DNA of 64,000 nucleotides from Cumulibacter soli (GTDB lineage: Bacteria > Actinomycetota > Actinomycetes > Mycobacteriales > Antricoccaceae), in contig NZ_SMSG01000003.1 in the NCBI RefSeq assembly GCF_004382795.1, forward strand, positions 248,001 through 312,000, read 5' to 3'. Position 1 is the first letter of the stretch, and every line of letters begins with the position of its first letter. Made by a program: the position numbers and the translations under genes. Shown here piece after piece: positions 55,235 through 63,334 of the stretch. The notes below the pieces were generated by a model that saw only the letters and a program-made list of their open reading frames with translations, did no database searches and had not been told where the DNA came from.

Positions 55235-55900
55235 GTGCGAGTACTGGTAGTCGAAGACGAGCGGCAGCTTGCCGACGCGGTGGCCCGGGGTCTTCGCCGC
55301 GAGGGGATGGCCGTCGACGTGGCGTACGACGGCAAGGAAGGTCACGAGAAGGCCGTCATCACGGCGTACGACGTGATCATTCTGGACCGCGATCTGCCTG
55401 GTATGTCCGGTGACGCGATCATGAAAGAACTCGGCAATGCCGGGTCGAATTCGCGCGTGATCATGCTGACGGCGAGCGGGGCCGTGGCCGACCGCGTGGA
55501 AGGGCTCTCGCTCGGCGCGGACGACTACATGTCTAAGCCATTTGCCTTCGCCGAGTTGATCGCGCGCGTACGCGCGCTCGGACGCCGTTCCAACCCAGCG
55601 GCACCGCCGGTCTTGTCGGCAGGCGATCTCGAGCTTGATTCGGCTCGCCGCGTCGTACGACGTTCGGGCCGGGAGATCGACTTGACCCGTAAGGAGTTCG
55701 GCGTCCTGGAGGTATTGCTGCAGTCCGATGGCGCGGTGGTCTCCAGCGAGGGCTTGCTTGATCGGGTGTGGGACGAGAATGCCGATCCGTTCACGACGAC
55801 GGTGCGGGTCACGATGATGACGCTGCGGCGCAAACTAGGTGATCCGCCGCTGATCGAAACGGTCGTCGGCTCCGGTTACCGCATCAAGTCTGACCAGTAA
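55235..55900 (+). CDS. OmpR-family response regulator
   Basis: 221-aa DNA-binding response regulator. Receiver domain (1-115): acidic pocket Glu7/Asp8, phospho-acceptor Asp51 in VIILDRDLPG, Thr in MLTASG, Lys in MSKPFAF. OmpR winged helix (about 125-218) with LTRKEFGVLEVLLQSDGAVVSSEGLLDRVW and VVGSGYRI. Similar in layout to actinobacterial CutR-type regulators. GTG 55235 has AAGGAG upstream. The cognate kinase follows nine bases later. Not present at this place in the mycobacterial gene order. Confidence 0.93.
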   Translation: MRVLVVEDERQLADAVARGLRREGMAVDVAYDGKEGHEKAVITAYDVIILDRDLPGMSGDAIMKELGNAGSNSRVIMLTASGAVADRVEGLSLGADDYMSKPFAFAELIARVRALGRRSNPAAPPVLSAGDLELDSARRVVRRSGREIDLTRKEFGVLEVLLQSDGAVVSSEGLLDRVWDENADPFTTTVRVTMMTLRRKLGDPPLIETVVGSGYRIKSDQ

Positions 55901-55909
55901 GTTTCTGCG

Positions 55910-57166
55910 GTGGTCCGTTGGCCCCAGGGTTTTCGGCTGGGTCTACGGCAGCGATTAGCGCTGGCGTGCGCGTTCCTGTCTGCGGCGGTATCGGTCATTG
56001 TCCTGCTGATATCGCTCATGGTGGTCGACCATTCGATCCAAAACGCGCTGACGTTTCCCGACGGAAACCTCATCGAGGTGATGTTGCCGGGCGAGACGCG
56101 GTCGCAGCTCGAGGGCTCGCTGGTTGTCGACGCTATTCGCAGCAACGCTAACGACACGCTGCTGGCGCGTGGCCTGATGATGGCGATCATCGCTGGGATC
56201 CTCGGCGGTGCCGCCGGCTACATCATCGCGGCGCGGGCGCTCGGACCCGTGGCCGAGGTGACAGCGACAGCGCGCCGCATCTCTGAAGGGCAGATGGCCG
56301 AGCGGATCGGGCTCGGTGGCGCGCAGGACGAGTTGCGGGACCTCGCCGACACGTTTGACGCAATGCTCGATCGCCTGGACCGGTCATTCGTGGCGCAACG
56401 CCGTTTTGTCTCCAACGCCAGTCATGAGCTACGCACTCCGTTGGCAGTGATCCGCACCGAGGTCGACGTGACGTTGGCCGATCCGAATGCGACGGCGCAG
56501 GATTTCCGCGAGATGAGTGCCACGGTGATCGATGCGACCGTGCGCGCCGATGCCTTGGTAGGTTCCTTGCTGACCTTGGCGAAGATCGACGCGCAGGTCG
56601 AGAACGGCCTGGCAGAGATGGGTCCCATGGACCTCGCGGATGCGGTTCCGCTCGCGCTCCTGGCGGTGCGTGAAGAATCCGGTGAGATGAACCTGGTGGT
56701 GCATCAGGACGCGCAGCCCGCGCCCACCGTCGGAGACGTTCACCTGCTGGAGCAACTGGTTGCAAATCTGGTCACCAACGCCGTACGCCACAACCAGCCA
56801 GGCGGCGAGATCTGGATTGCGACGCGCACGGTCGATGGTAACTGCGCGTTGCACGTGTCTAATACCGGCGACGTACTCGATGCGGAGACGGTGGAGGAGT
56901 TATTCACGCCGTTCAAGCGCGCCAGCGATCGTACGGCCAGCCGTGGCACAGGGCTCGGGCTGTCGATCGTGCGCGCGATCGTCCGCGCACACCATGGCAC
57001 CGTGCGCTTGACCGCGCGTCCAGGTGGCGGACTTGCGGTGGACGTCGTGCTGCCGCGCACGCTTGCTGCGGCCGAACCTCCGCCTGCGCGGAGCGGCTGG
57101 ACGGGACAGTTTCGCATCTTGCGCGACCGCAGCACTGATTCGAAGGTCGACGGAGCCGACATCTAG
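55910..57166 (+). CDS. Sensor histidine kinase (HAMP, HisKA, HATPase)
   Basis: 418-aa membrane kinase, partner of the OmpR regulator. Two transmembrane helices (about 15-36 and 85-107) enclose a short periplasmic segment of about 50 residues. HAMP follows (about 108-160), then HisKA with SNASHELRTPLAVIRTE (phospho-His) and HATPase with N-box LVANLVTNAVRHN and G2-box RGTGLGLSIVRAI. The G1 box reads SNTGDVLD, lacking the usual DxGxG, as in CutS-like kinases. GTG start. The cue is unknown; the small sensor loop suggests membrane or envelope sensing. Confidence 0.92.
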   Translation: MVRWPQGFRLGLRQRLALACAFLSAAVSVIVLLISLMVVDHSIQNALTFPDGNLIEVMLPGETRSQLEGSLVVDAIRSNANDTLLARGLMMAIIAGILGGAAGYIIAARALGPVAEVTATARRISEGQMAERIGLGGAQDELRDLADTFDAMLDRLDRSFVAQRRFVSNASHELRTPLAVIRTEVDVTLADPNATAQDFREMSATVIDATVRADALVGSLLTLAKIDAQVENGLAEMGPMDLADAVPLALLAVREESGEMNLVVHQDAQPAPTVGDVHLLEQLVANLVTNAVRHNQPGGEIWIATRTVDGNCALHVSNTGDVLDAETVEELFTPFKRASDRTASRGTGLGLSIVRAIVRAHHGTVRLTARPGGGLAVDVVLPRTLAAAEPPPARSGWTGQFRILRDRSTDSKVDGADI

Positions 57167-57250
57167 CGAACCCAAGGCCCAATTCCGTCATTAGCGGGCG
57201 CACGCCGTTTGGCGGTAACTCATCGGGAGCGCGCGGATGCGCGTGAAGCA

Positions 57251-57280
57251 TTGTAATGGGCTATGTCACTGACGTAGTCT
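57251..57280 (+). promoter_or_regulatory. Promoter of the second histidine kinase gene
   Basis: TTGTAA (57251-57256), 18-bp spacer, TAGTCT (57275-57280). A transcript would start a few bases before GTG 57291. Confidence 0.45.
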
Positions 57281-57290
57281 CGTGGCTGAC

Positions 57291-58622
57291 GTGTGTTTCC
57301 GGCGTGAACGGCGGGGGATGGATCTGGATGTGTTCCGGATGAATTTCTACCGCATGAGGCCACGTTTTCGTCGGCCTGGTTCGTTGACCACCGCGACCGT
57401 GACCACCGCCCACCTCATCCTGGTCGCCTGGTGTGCATTCCGCGTGGCGGTTCTTGGCAAGGCGATGGTCGAGATCCCCTCGCTGTCCATGTCATCGGAA
57501 CGATTCATCTCCTGGCTGCTGCTGACGTTGGTCGCTGTCGAGACCGTCGTGATGTTTGTCGTCCTGGTCCGTACCCGAGCGCTACCCAGTTATGCATTGG
57601 TAGGCGTGGACGCCACCCTGTCCGCCGTCGTCTCCCTCACCCCGGCGTTCCAATACCCAGAGGTGGGCGACCCGATGCTTCCGTGGCACTTCGCGCTGGT
57701 GTTCACGAGCATCTGCCTGGTCGCAATGCGGACTGCTTCGGTGAGGTGGACGACCGTCATCGTCGTTCTGCTTACCGCGACGTACCTCGTAGGGCGATAC
57801 GCGCAGTCGGCATGGGCATCGCCTGCGGTAGCGGTGGCGAGCGCGTTCACAGTGTCTATGGTCTTCGCGGTGGGTGCGGCCTCGTCGCGGCATCTCATTG
57901 CCCTCGGGGACCGGATGGAAACCCTGGTCGAGTCGAACGTGAAACTGGCGGCTCGGGTGGCGGTCGCGAATGAACGTGCTACGCAGCGGGTCTTCTTGCA
58001 CGATACGGCGGGGCTGTTGGCGATGATCGCCAACACCGAGGATCCGGAACTGAGTGCGGTGTTGCGCGAACGTGCGCGCTCTACCAGTAAGGAACTGCGC
58101 GCATACGTCTATCAGGAACGACAGAATGAAGCGGGACCGACGCGGCCCTTGGATCAGGTCCTGGAGCGGATCGCAGCAGAGTTTCGCGATCTGCCGATCG
58201 ACCAGAACACGCTCCTGGCTAAGAACGTGTTCCTGTCCGGCGATGCAATCCAGGCCACCGAGTCCGCATTGCGGACTCTGCTGGACAACATCCGGGTGCA
58301 CGCACACGCGCGCAGTGTCACGATCCATGCTCGCGCGACGGCCAGTGGCTGGGAAGTGACGGTGCGTGACGATGGTGTCGGGTTCGACCCCGCAAAAGTC
58401 CGGAAGGGCTTTGGCCTGCGGGATCAGGTCGAATCACAGTGTGCCTTGGCAGGTATCGCCGTAACGCTGGACTCGTTCCCGGGCGAAGGTACCGAGGTAC
58501 GGCTGGCAGGCAGCGGCTTTGGCGGTGCGCAACAACCGAAGCAGTCTTCCGTGCCCCGGACGCGTGGGGTGTTCTTGCGCCATTGGCGAGAAAGTCGCCG
58601 CAGTGCTGACGTGCGCAAGTAA
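57291..58622 (+). CDS. Six-helix sensor histidine kinase (NarL-type partner)
   Basis: 443-aa membrane kinase. Six transmembrane helices (about 32-205) with no sizeable external domain, then a DHp segment ERATQRVFLHDTAGLLAMI with the phospho-His, and a HATPase domain with N-box LLDNIRVHAHAR, G1 RDDGVGFDP and GFGLRDQV. The C-terminal 40 residues are basic and disordered. Start uncertain: GTG 57291 fits the promoter; GTG 57282, ATG 57318 and ATG 57339 are alternatives. It precedes a LuxR-type regulator by 65 bases, so it is presumably its kinase. Signal unknown; a membrane-embedded sensor is inferred. Confidence 0.82.
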   Translation: MCFRRERRGMDLDVFRMNFYRMRPRFRRPGSLTTATVTTAHLILVAWCAFRVAVLGKAMVEIPSLSMSSERFISWLLLTLVAVETVVMFVVLVRTRALPSYALVGVDATLSAVVSLTPAFQYPEVGDPMLPWHFALVFTSICLVAMRTASVRWTTVIVVLLTATYLVGRYAQSAWASPAVAVASAFTVSMVFAVGAASSRHLIALGDRMETLVESNVKLAARVAVANERATQRVFLHDTAGLLAMIANTEDPELSAVLRERARSTSKELRAYVYQERQNEAGPTRPLDQVLERIAAEFRDLPIDQNTLLAKNVFLSGDAIQATESALRTLLDNIRVHAHARSVTIHARATASGWEVTVRDDGVGFDPAKVRKGFGLRDQVESQCALAGIAVTLDSFPGEGTEVRLAGSGFGGAQQPKQSSVPRTRGVFLRHWRESRRSADVRK

Positions 58623-58675
58623 GCGCGAATTCGTAATCCGCGCTAGTACGGGTACTTCTTCCGCGGCCCGTTGGT

Positions 58676-58681
58676 TACGCT
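58676..58681 (+). promoter_or_regulatory. Leaderless -10 element of the LuxR-type regulator gene
   Basis: TACGCT, six bases, then ATG 58688: the regulator may be transcribed separately from its kinase. Confidence 0.45.
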
Positions 58682-58687
58682 GAATCG

Positions 58688-59347
58688 ATGACGATCGCGT
58701 TGCCCGAGACGAGTCCTCGAGTAGTGGTCATTGATGATGACACCATTATTCGGGACGGCGCCCGCGTGCTGCTGTCCGAGTCGGACGTAGTCGCCTGTTA
58801 CGAGAACGTCGAGGAGTTTCTCAGCGATCGCCCTGATGTGGACGTCGTCCTGCTCGATCTCAACTTGCACGGAACAGGTACGCCTCGGACGCATGGTGCT
58901 GCCGGTGTCAATGCAGTGTCGAAAGCCGGTTACAAGGTCCTCATTTACACCAATGAGCGCCGTTTGCTCGTCCTCGCGAGTTGTTTGGGGGCTGGTGCCA
59001 AAGCGATCGTGCACAAGGCGGAGCCGGTGGCGGCGCTGCAGGAGGCGATCGAGGAGGTGCGGCGCGGCGGCACCGTCATCACAGTCGCGCTCACTGGCCT
59101 TGCCGAGGCCGTGCGTGAGCATGGCCGGATGCAGCGGCTCACCCGCCGTCAGCGCGAGATTCTCGAGGCCCGAGCGCGCGGAGAGTCGTTCAAGAGTATT
59201 GGCCGACGACTGTTCATCTCCGAACGCACCGCGCAAGACCACATGAACAAGGTGAACGAGGTTTTCTGCGAATACCTGTCGACCCACTCGGCGGCAGACC
59301 TCGAGCGACACCTAGGAATCGCCGCGGGGGATCTCAATAACCTGTGA
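58688..59347 (+). CDS. LuxR/NarL-family response regulator
   Basis: 219-aa response regulator. Receiver domain with Asp16/Asp17, phospho-acceptor Asp57 in VVLLDLNLHG, Thr in LIYTNE and Lys in IVHKAEP; all catalytic positions are intact. The loop after Asp57 is longer than usual (GTGTPRTHGAAG). C-terminal LuxR helix-turn-helix (about 145-205; LTRRQREILEARARGESFKSIGRRLFISERTAQDHM). Pairs with the upstream six-helix kinase. Its last 36 bases overlap the convergent gene on the other strand. Confidence 0.9.
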   Translation: MTIALPETSPRVVVIDDDTIIRDGARVLLSESDVVACYENVEEFLSDRPDVDVVLLDLNLHGTGTPRTHGAAGVNAVSKAGYKVLIYTNERRLLVLASCLGAGAKAIVHKAEPVAALQEAIEEVRRGGTVITVALTGLAEAVREHGRMQRLTRRQREILEARARGESFKSIGRRLFISERTAQDHMNKVNEVFCEYLSTHSAADLERHLGIAAGDLNNL

Positions 59348-60178
59348 CGGTTCGTTCCTGGTGCGGACCTCGTCTCGCAAGTACAAACTCAGTGCGTTCG
59401 CGGCGTCGTAGTCCGGATCCGGCTCGAGCCATTCGTCGATAATCCCGGTGACGCCCAGCGCGGCCAGGTGCCATCGTTGACCGTCCCAGTCCAGCACCTT
59501 GTCGAGTCGTTCCGGCGATATCAAATGGCGCAACGACATTCCCAGCATCGCACCCGAAACTACGAGAGTGAAGTCCTCGACCGTGGCTGAGGGGTGTCGA
59601 AAGCGCAGCCCAAATAGCCGTATCGCGTTGAGGTACCCGGTGGCCCGCTTGCCGGCCAGTTCATTTTCGGCGGTGTCCAGGGCGCGACGCACTTGCTCAC
59701 TGTCGATCCGGTTGGCCAAGGTGACCGGGACTAACGACAACTGCAGGAACGTCAGGAATGCTGGCGTGTTCGCTGACTGCCGGAAGCTGTCGCCGATGGT
59801 CTTGCGGAGTACTGTGCGCGCGACTTGGAACCGGTCGGTCGCCGTTGCAAGGCCGTCGAGTACGGTCGCGATCTCGTCCTTCGCCATCTGCCGGGCGGTC
59901 ATGTTGAAATCGGTGCGTGCCCACACGTTGCGGGCCATCAGAGACAGCACGTCCGAGGCGAACCGGCGGCGATTGTTATGAGCCTGGTTCACTGCGCGCC
60001 CGCGCACCTCGCACACTTCGAGCATCCGCTCGATGCCGGGGGAGTTGATCAGCAGGCCTGCATCGGCCGGTCTATTCGCAAGCCCAATCAGATTGTGCCG
60101 CGCTCGGTACACCGACGTGCCGCCGAATCCGTGTAGCCAGCGTAATTCCGTCGCCGAGTCGGTCTCCGGATCAGTCAT
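59312..60178 (-). CDS. Unrecognised helical protein, convergent with the LuxR regulator
   Basis: 288-aa protein that I do not recognise. No signal peptide, transmembrane helix, or nucleotide-binding motif. It is predicted mostly alpha-helical, with RHNLIGLANRPADAGLLINSPGIERML near the N-terminus, a polar middle (NQAHNNRRRFASDVLSLMARNVWAR), and LVVSGAMLGMSLRHLISPERLDKV reminiscent of a TetR-type ligand-binding half, but no N-terminal helix-turn-helix is obvious. ATG 60178 has GAGGTGAC upstream, supporting real translation. It lies downstream of rnd on the same strand and overlaps the regulator gene's 3' end by 36 bp. Confidence 0.7.
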   Translation of the reverse strand: MTDPETDSATELRWLHGFGGTSVYRARHNLIGLANRPADAGLLINSPGIERMLEVCEVRGRAVNQAHNNRRRFASDVLSLMARNVWARTDFNMTARQMAKDEIATVLDGLATATDRFQVARTVLRKTIGDSFRQSANTPAFLTFLQLSLVPVTLANRIDSEQVRRALDTAENELAGKRATGYLNAIRLFGLRFRHPSATVEDFTLVVSGAMLGMSLRHLISPERLDKVLDWDGQRWHLAALGVTGIIDEWLEPDPDYDAANALSLYLRDEVRTRNEPSQVIEIPRGDS

Positions 60179-60275
60179 GAGGTCACCTCGAGGCCATCGT
60201 AATAACGGCCGACGACATTTGTGACCCCCAACAGGGGCAGAATCACACGTTGGCATTGCACGTGATACGTGGTTG

Positions 60276-61544
60276 TTAGCGTGCATCCCGAGGTGTAAAC
60301 GCCCGCAGTGCGCCAGCTAGTGGCTTGCTCAACTGGGCGATTTGCCACGGGCGCGCGCCGTGTGCTGCAAGCTGTTGAGCGACGGAATCGGGGCCGACGA
60401 CGTTCGGTGGTGCCCAGGCCAACGAGCGCACCGCGGCCGGTGGAACCAGGTTTTCCGGCGGAATGGACAATGCCTCGCTGAGTTCGAGGACAACAGTGCG
60501 GGCGAGTGCGTACCGATCGGCGACGTCGTTGTCTTTTCCCATGTGGCGCGACGGGCCCGCATTCGGGTCGTGTGGCGGGGCTTTGCGCGGTAGCGATCGT
60601 TCGGGCAGCGCATGTGCGCGTTGTATCGCAGTCCACCATCGCTGCCGGTGTCGAATTGCCGCGCGCCGGGTGAAACCGTTGATCTCGAGCATCTGCTGCA
60701 GCGTGGTCGGTCCGCCGATCGCGGCCGCAACGATGACACGGTCGGGCAGGAGTTTGCCCGGAGCGAGATCCTTCTGGCGGGCGAGTTCGTCGCGGGATTC
60801 CCACAACGCCTGAACGATGGCCATGCCCCGGCGATCGCGCACCTTCTGGATGCCACTGGTACGTCGCCACGGATCCGGACGCGGCGGCGGTACCGGAGCG
60901 ACCCGCACGGCCTCAAACTCCTGGTGCGCCCAGTCGAGTTTCTGTTGGGCGATCAGTTCGCGCTCAACCTCGTCACGCAGTTCCAGCAGAACGTCGACGT
61001 CCAAAGCGGCGTACACCAGATAATCGCGCGGCAGTGGTCGCAGACTCCAATCGGCGGCCGAATGCCCCTTCGCTAGGCGGACGCCCAATAACCGCTCGGT
61101 CATCAGACCGAGCGATACCCGCTCAAATCCGGCAATCCGTCCGCCCAATTCGGTGTCGAACAACGAGTCCGGTCGCATCCCTACCTCGGCGAGGCAGGTC
61201 AGGTCTGCGACGGCAGCATGCACCACCCACTCGACTCCCCGGAGCGCGTCGTTCAGTGGCGATAGGTCGCCAGCGGCGATGGGGTCGACCAGCGCTATGC
61301 CGGCGCCTGAGCGGTTGAGCTGGACGAGTTGAGCTCGCGCACTGTAGCGAAACCCCGATGCTCGTTCGGCGTCGATGGCCACCGGGCCGGTGCCAGCAGC
61401 AAGCCGATCGGCGAGTTCGCGTATGCCGGACGGCGACTTGATTACCTCCGGCACGCCACCTCGTGGCTCGAGTAGCGGCGTGGGCTCAGGGGTATCTGGG
61501 CTTGCGTCGGTCGTGGGGCCTTCGGCTGCTGTGCGATCGTTCAC
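60276..61544 (-). CDS. rnd: Ribonuclease D-like 3'-5' exonuclease with HRDC domain
   Basis: 422-aa DEDDy exonuclease (Rv2681-like) acting on tRNA or stable RNA 3' ends. Exonuclease motifs: VAIDAERASGFRY (Asp, Glu), WVVHAAVADLTCL (Asp) and LVYAALDVDVLLEL (Tyr, Asp). One HRDC domain follows (about 225-310; DRRGMAIVQALWESRDELARQKDLAPGKLLPD), then a further helical domain to the C-terminus. The N-terminal 35 residues are Pro/Thr-rich. Its ATG overlaps the DUF3000 stop (ATGA), so the two are coupled. Confidence 0.92.
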   Translation of the reverse strand: MNDRTAAEGPTTDASPDTPEPTPLLEPRGGVPEVIKSPSGIRELADRLAAGTGPVAIDAERASGFRYSARAQLVQLNRSGAGIALVDPIAAGDLSPLNDALRGVEWVVHAAVADLTCLAEVGMRPDSLFDTELGGRIAGFERVSLGLMTERLLGVRLAKGHSAADWSLRPLPRDYLVYAALDVDVLLELRDEVERELIAQQKLDWAHQEFEAVRVAPVPPPRPDPWRRTSGIQKVRDRRGMAIVQALWESRDELARQKDLAPGKLLPDRVIVAAAIGGPTTLQQMLEINGFTRRAAIRHRQRWWTAIQRAHALPERSLPRKAPPHDPNAGPSRHMGKDNDVADRYALARTVVLELSEALSIPPENLVPPAAVRSLAWAPPNVVGPDSVAQQLAAHGARPWQIAQLSKPLAGALRAFTPRDAR

Positions 61545-62134
61545 GCCGACGTGGAGTCGCGCCGTGCAATCAGACTGACCCCGGGTGGTGGAGCGCCGGC
61601 GGCAGATGCCAGCAGGTCTACCCAGGCGCGCAGGTGCCCGCTGAGATCGGAGGTGAGCGCAGTCCAGGAGGCGCGCATTTCTAGGTCATTCGTGGCTTCC
61701 GGGCCGGCGAGGTCGCCGTACCGCTGCGAAGCGGTCTTGGTGACCGTTCCGCCCAGCGCCGCGTACTCGGCGCCGGTCTGCGCCAGCGCGTCGGTCAGCC
61801 ACGTCCATGAGGCGTCGCTGAGCGCCGGGTCGGTAGCCATGTCTTGCTCGATCGTTGCCGAGACGTACGACACGAGCCGTAGCGTTCCGTGCCAAGCCTC
61901 GTCGCCATCGGGGTCATGCAGCAGCACGAGGCGCCCGTTTGCTTCGGGGATGTCGCCTTCGGGATCAATCAGGACTTCCGCGCCGAGAGCGTACGAATAG
62001 GGCGCTAGCCGCTGCGGCGCGCGGATGGGCTCAAGCGTCACCTCGGGGCGGATGCTCACCGAGTTCAGGCTGGCTACGGCCTCACGAAACTCCTCGGGGC
62101 CGCCATCTGACGGGTTCGTCTGTGGGCTGGTCAC
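61541..62134 (-). CDS. DUF3000 protein
   Basis: 197-aa actinobacterial protein (Rv2680-like) of unknown function, always next to rnd. Core features: FREAVASLNSVSIRPEVTLEPIRAPQRLAPYSYALGAEV, GRLVLLHDPDGDEAWHGTLRLVSYV and the helical C-terminus SWTALTSDLSGHLRAWVDLL. No catalytic or membrane signature. GTG 62134 is leaderless by the TACGCT element seven bases upstream on the minus strand. Confidence 0.88.
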   Translation of the reverse strand: MTSPQTNPSDGGPEEFREAVASLNSVSIRPEVTLEPIRAPQRLAPYSYALGAEVLIDPEGDIPEANGRLVLLHDPDGDEAWHGTLRLVSYVSATIEQDMATDPALSDASWTWLTDALAQTGAEYAALGGTVTKTASQRYGDLAGPEATNDLEMRASWTALTSDLSGHLRAWVDLLASAAGAPPPGVSLIARRDSTSA

Positions 62135-62141
62135 GTCGATA

Positions 62142-62147
62142 AGCGTA
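62142..62147 (-). promoter_or_regulatory. Leaderless -10 element of the DUF3000-rnd operon
   Basis: TACGCT on the minus strand (62147-62142), seven bases before GTG 62134. Confidence 0.48.
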
Positions 62148-62285
62148 AGACTGTTGTTTGCATTTTTCGGTGAGCACGCGCGGTGCTGTGATAACGAACC
62201 GGCGACGACAGCGGCGTGACAATGACGCTCGGGTTGCCCGAGGCGACGGGCGCCGCGCAGGGGTACGTGGGATCATGTCAGAGAT

Positions 62286-63329
62286 ATGTCTGAGAATTCT
62301 TCGGCCTCGCCGTCCGCGCCATTGCTCGCGGCCGCGAGACGCCATACGCCTGCTTACGTCCCCGTCTGGTTCATGCGCCAGGCAGGTCGATCGCTGCCCG
62401 AGTACCGACAGATCCGTGAGGGCGTCGACATGCTCGAATCGTGCATGCGACCCGATCTGGTGGCGGAGATCACGTTGCAGCCCGTTCGGCGGCACAACGT
62501 CGACGCGGCGATCCTGTTCTCGGACATTGTGCTGCCGCTCAAGGCCCTCGGTATGGACCTGGACATCAAGCCGGGCGTAGGCCCGGTGATTGCGCAACCT
62601 ATCCGCAGCCGTGCAGATGTCGAAGCCATCGAGGTACTCACCAACGAGCACATCGGCTTCATCTCAGAGGCGATCGGGCTGATCACCGCTGAGTTGGGCG
62701 ACACGCCGTTGATCGGTTTCGCGGGCGCGCCATTCACGTTGGCCTCGTACCTCATAGAAGGCGGACCGTCGCGTAATCATGAGCGGACGAAGGCGTTCAT
62801 GATGTCTGACCCGCAGGCATGGGACCTACTGCTGAGCCGCTTGTCCGATATCTCCACGGTCTTCCTCAAGGCGCAGGTAGCCGCGGGCGCGAGCGCCGTG
62901 CAACTATTCGATTCGTGGGCCGGGGCGCTATCGCGCGCCAACTATGAGCGGTACGTCGCTCCGTATTCGCAGCGGATCATGAGCGCAGTCGGAGACGAGG
63001 TGCCGAAGATCCATTTCGGCGTCGGAACCGCTTTACTGCTCGAATCGATGGCTGCCACAGGAGCTGACGTCGTCGGCGTCGACTGGCGTACGCCGCTGGA
63101 CGCCGCGACTGCCCTTTTGGGGGACCGTTACGCGATCCAAGGAAATCTGGACCCGGCCGTACTGTTCGCGGATTGGTCCGTGATCGAGGCCGAGGTGCGG
63201 CGAATCCTGTCCGAGGGCGCCGCTGCCCCCGGTCATATCTTCAACCTTGGGCACGGCGTGCTGCCTGATACCGACCCCGACGTCCTGACTCGAGTCGTTG
63301 CGCTCGTACATGAGTTGACGGCGGCCTAG
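62286..63329 (+). CDS. hemE: Uroporphyrinogen decarboxylase
   Basis: Converts uroporphyrinogen III to coproporphyrinogen III in heme synthesis; cytosolic, no cofactor. The 347-aa protein has the signature [16 protein letters not shown] near 20-35 (Arg residues bind propionates), the catalytic Asp in [50 protein letters not shown] and the final [15 protein letters not shown] 62286 gives the standard N-terminus. hemY follows after five bases. Confidence 0.98.
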   Translation: MSENSSASPSAPLLAAARRHTPAYVPVWFMRQAGRSLPEYRQIREGVDMLESCMRPDLVAEITLQPVRRHNVDAAILFSDIVLPLKALGMDLDIKPGVGPVIAQPIRSRADVEAIEVLTNEHIGFISEAIGLITAELGDTPLIGFAGAPFTLASYLIEGGPSRNHERTKAFMMSDPQAWDLLLSRLSDISTVFLKAQVAAGASAVQLFDSWAGALSRANYERYVAPYSQRIMSAVGDEVPKIHFGVGTALLLESMAATGADVVGVDWRTPLDAATALLGDRYAIQGNLDPAVLFADWSVIEAEVRRILSEGAAAPGHIFNLGHGVLPDTDPDVLTRVVALVHELTAA

Positions 63330-63334
63330 CCCAG

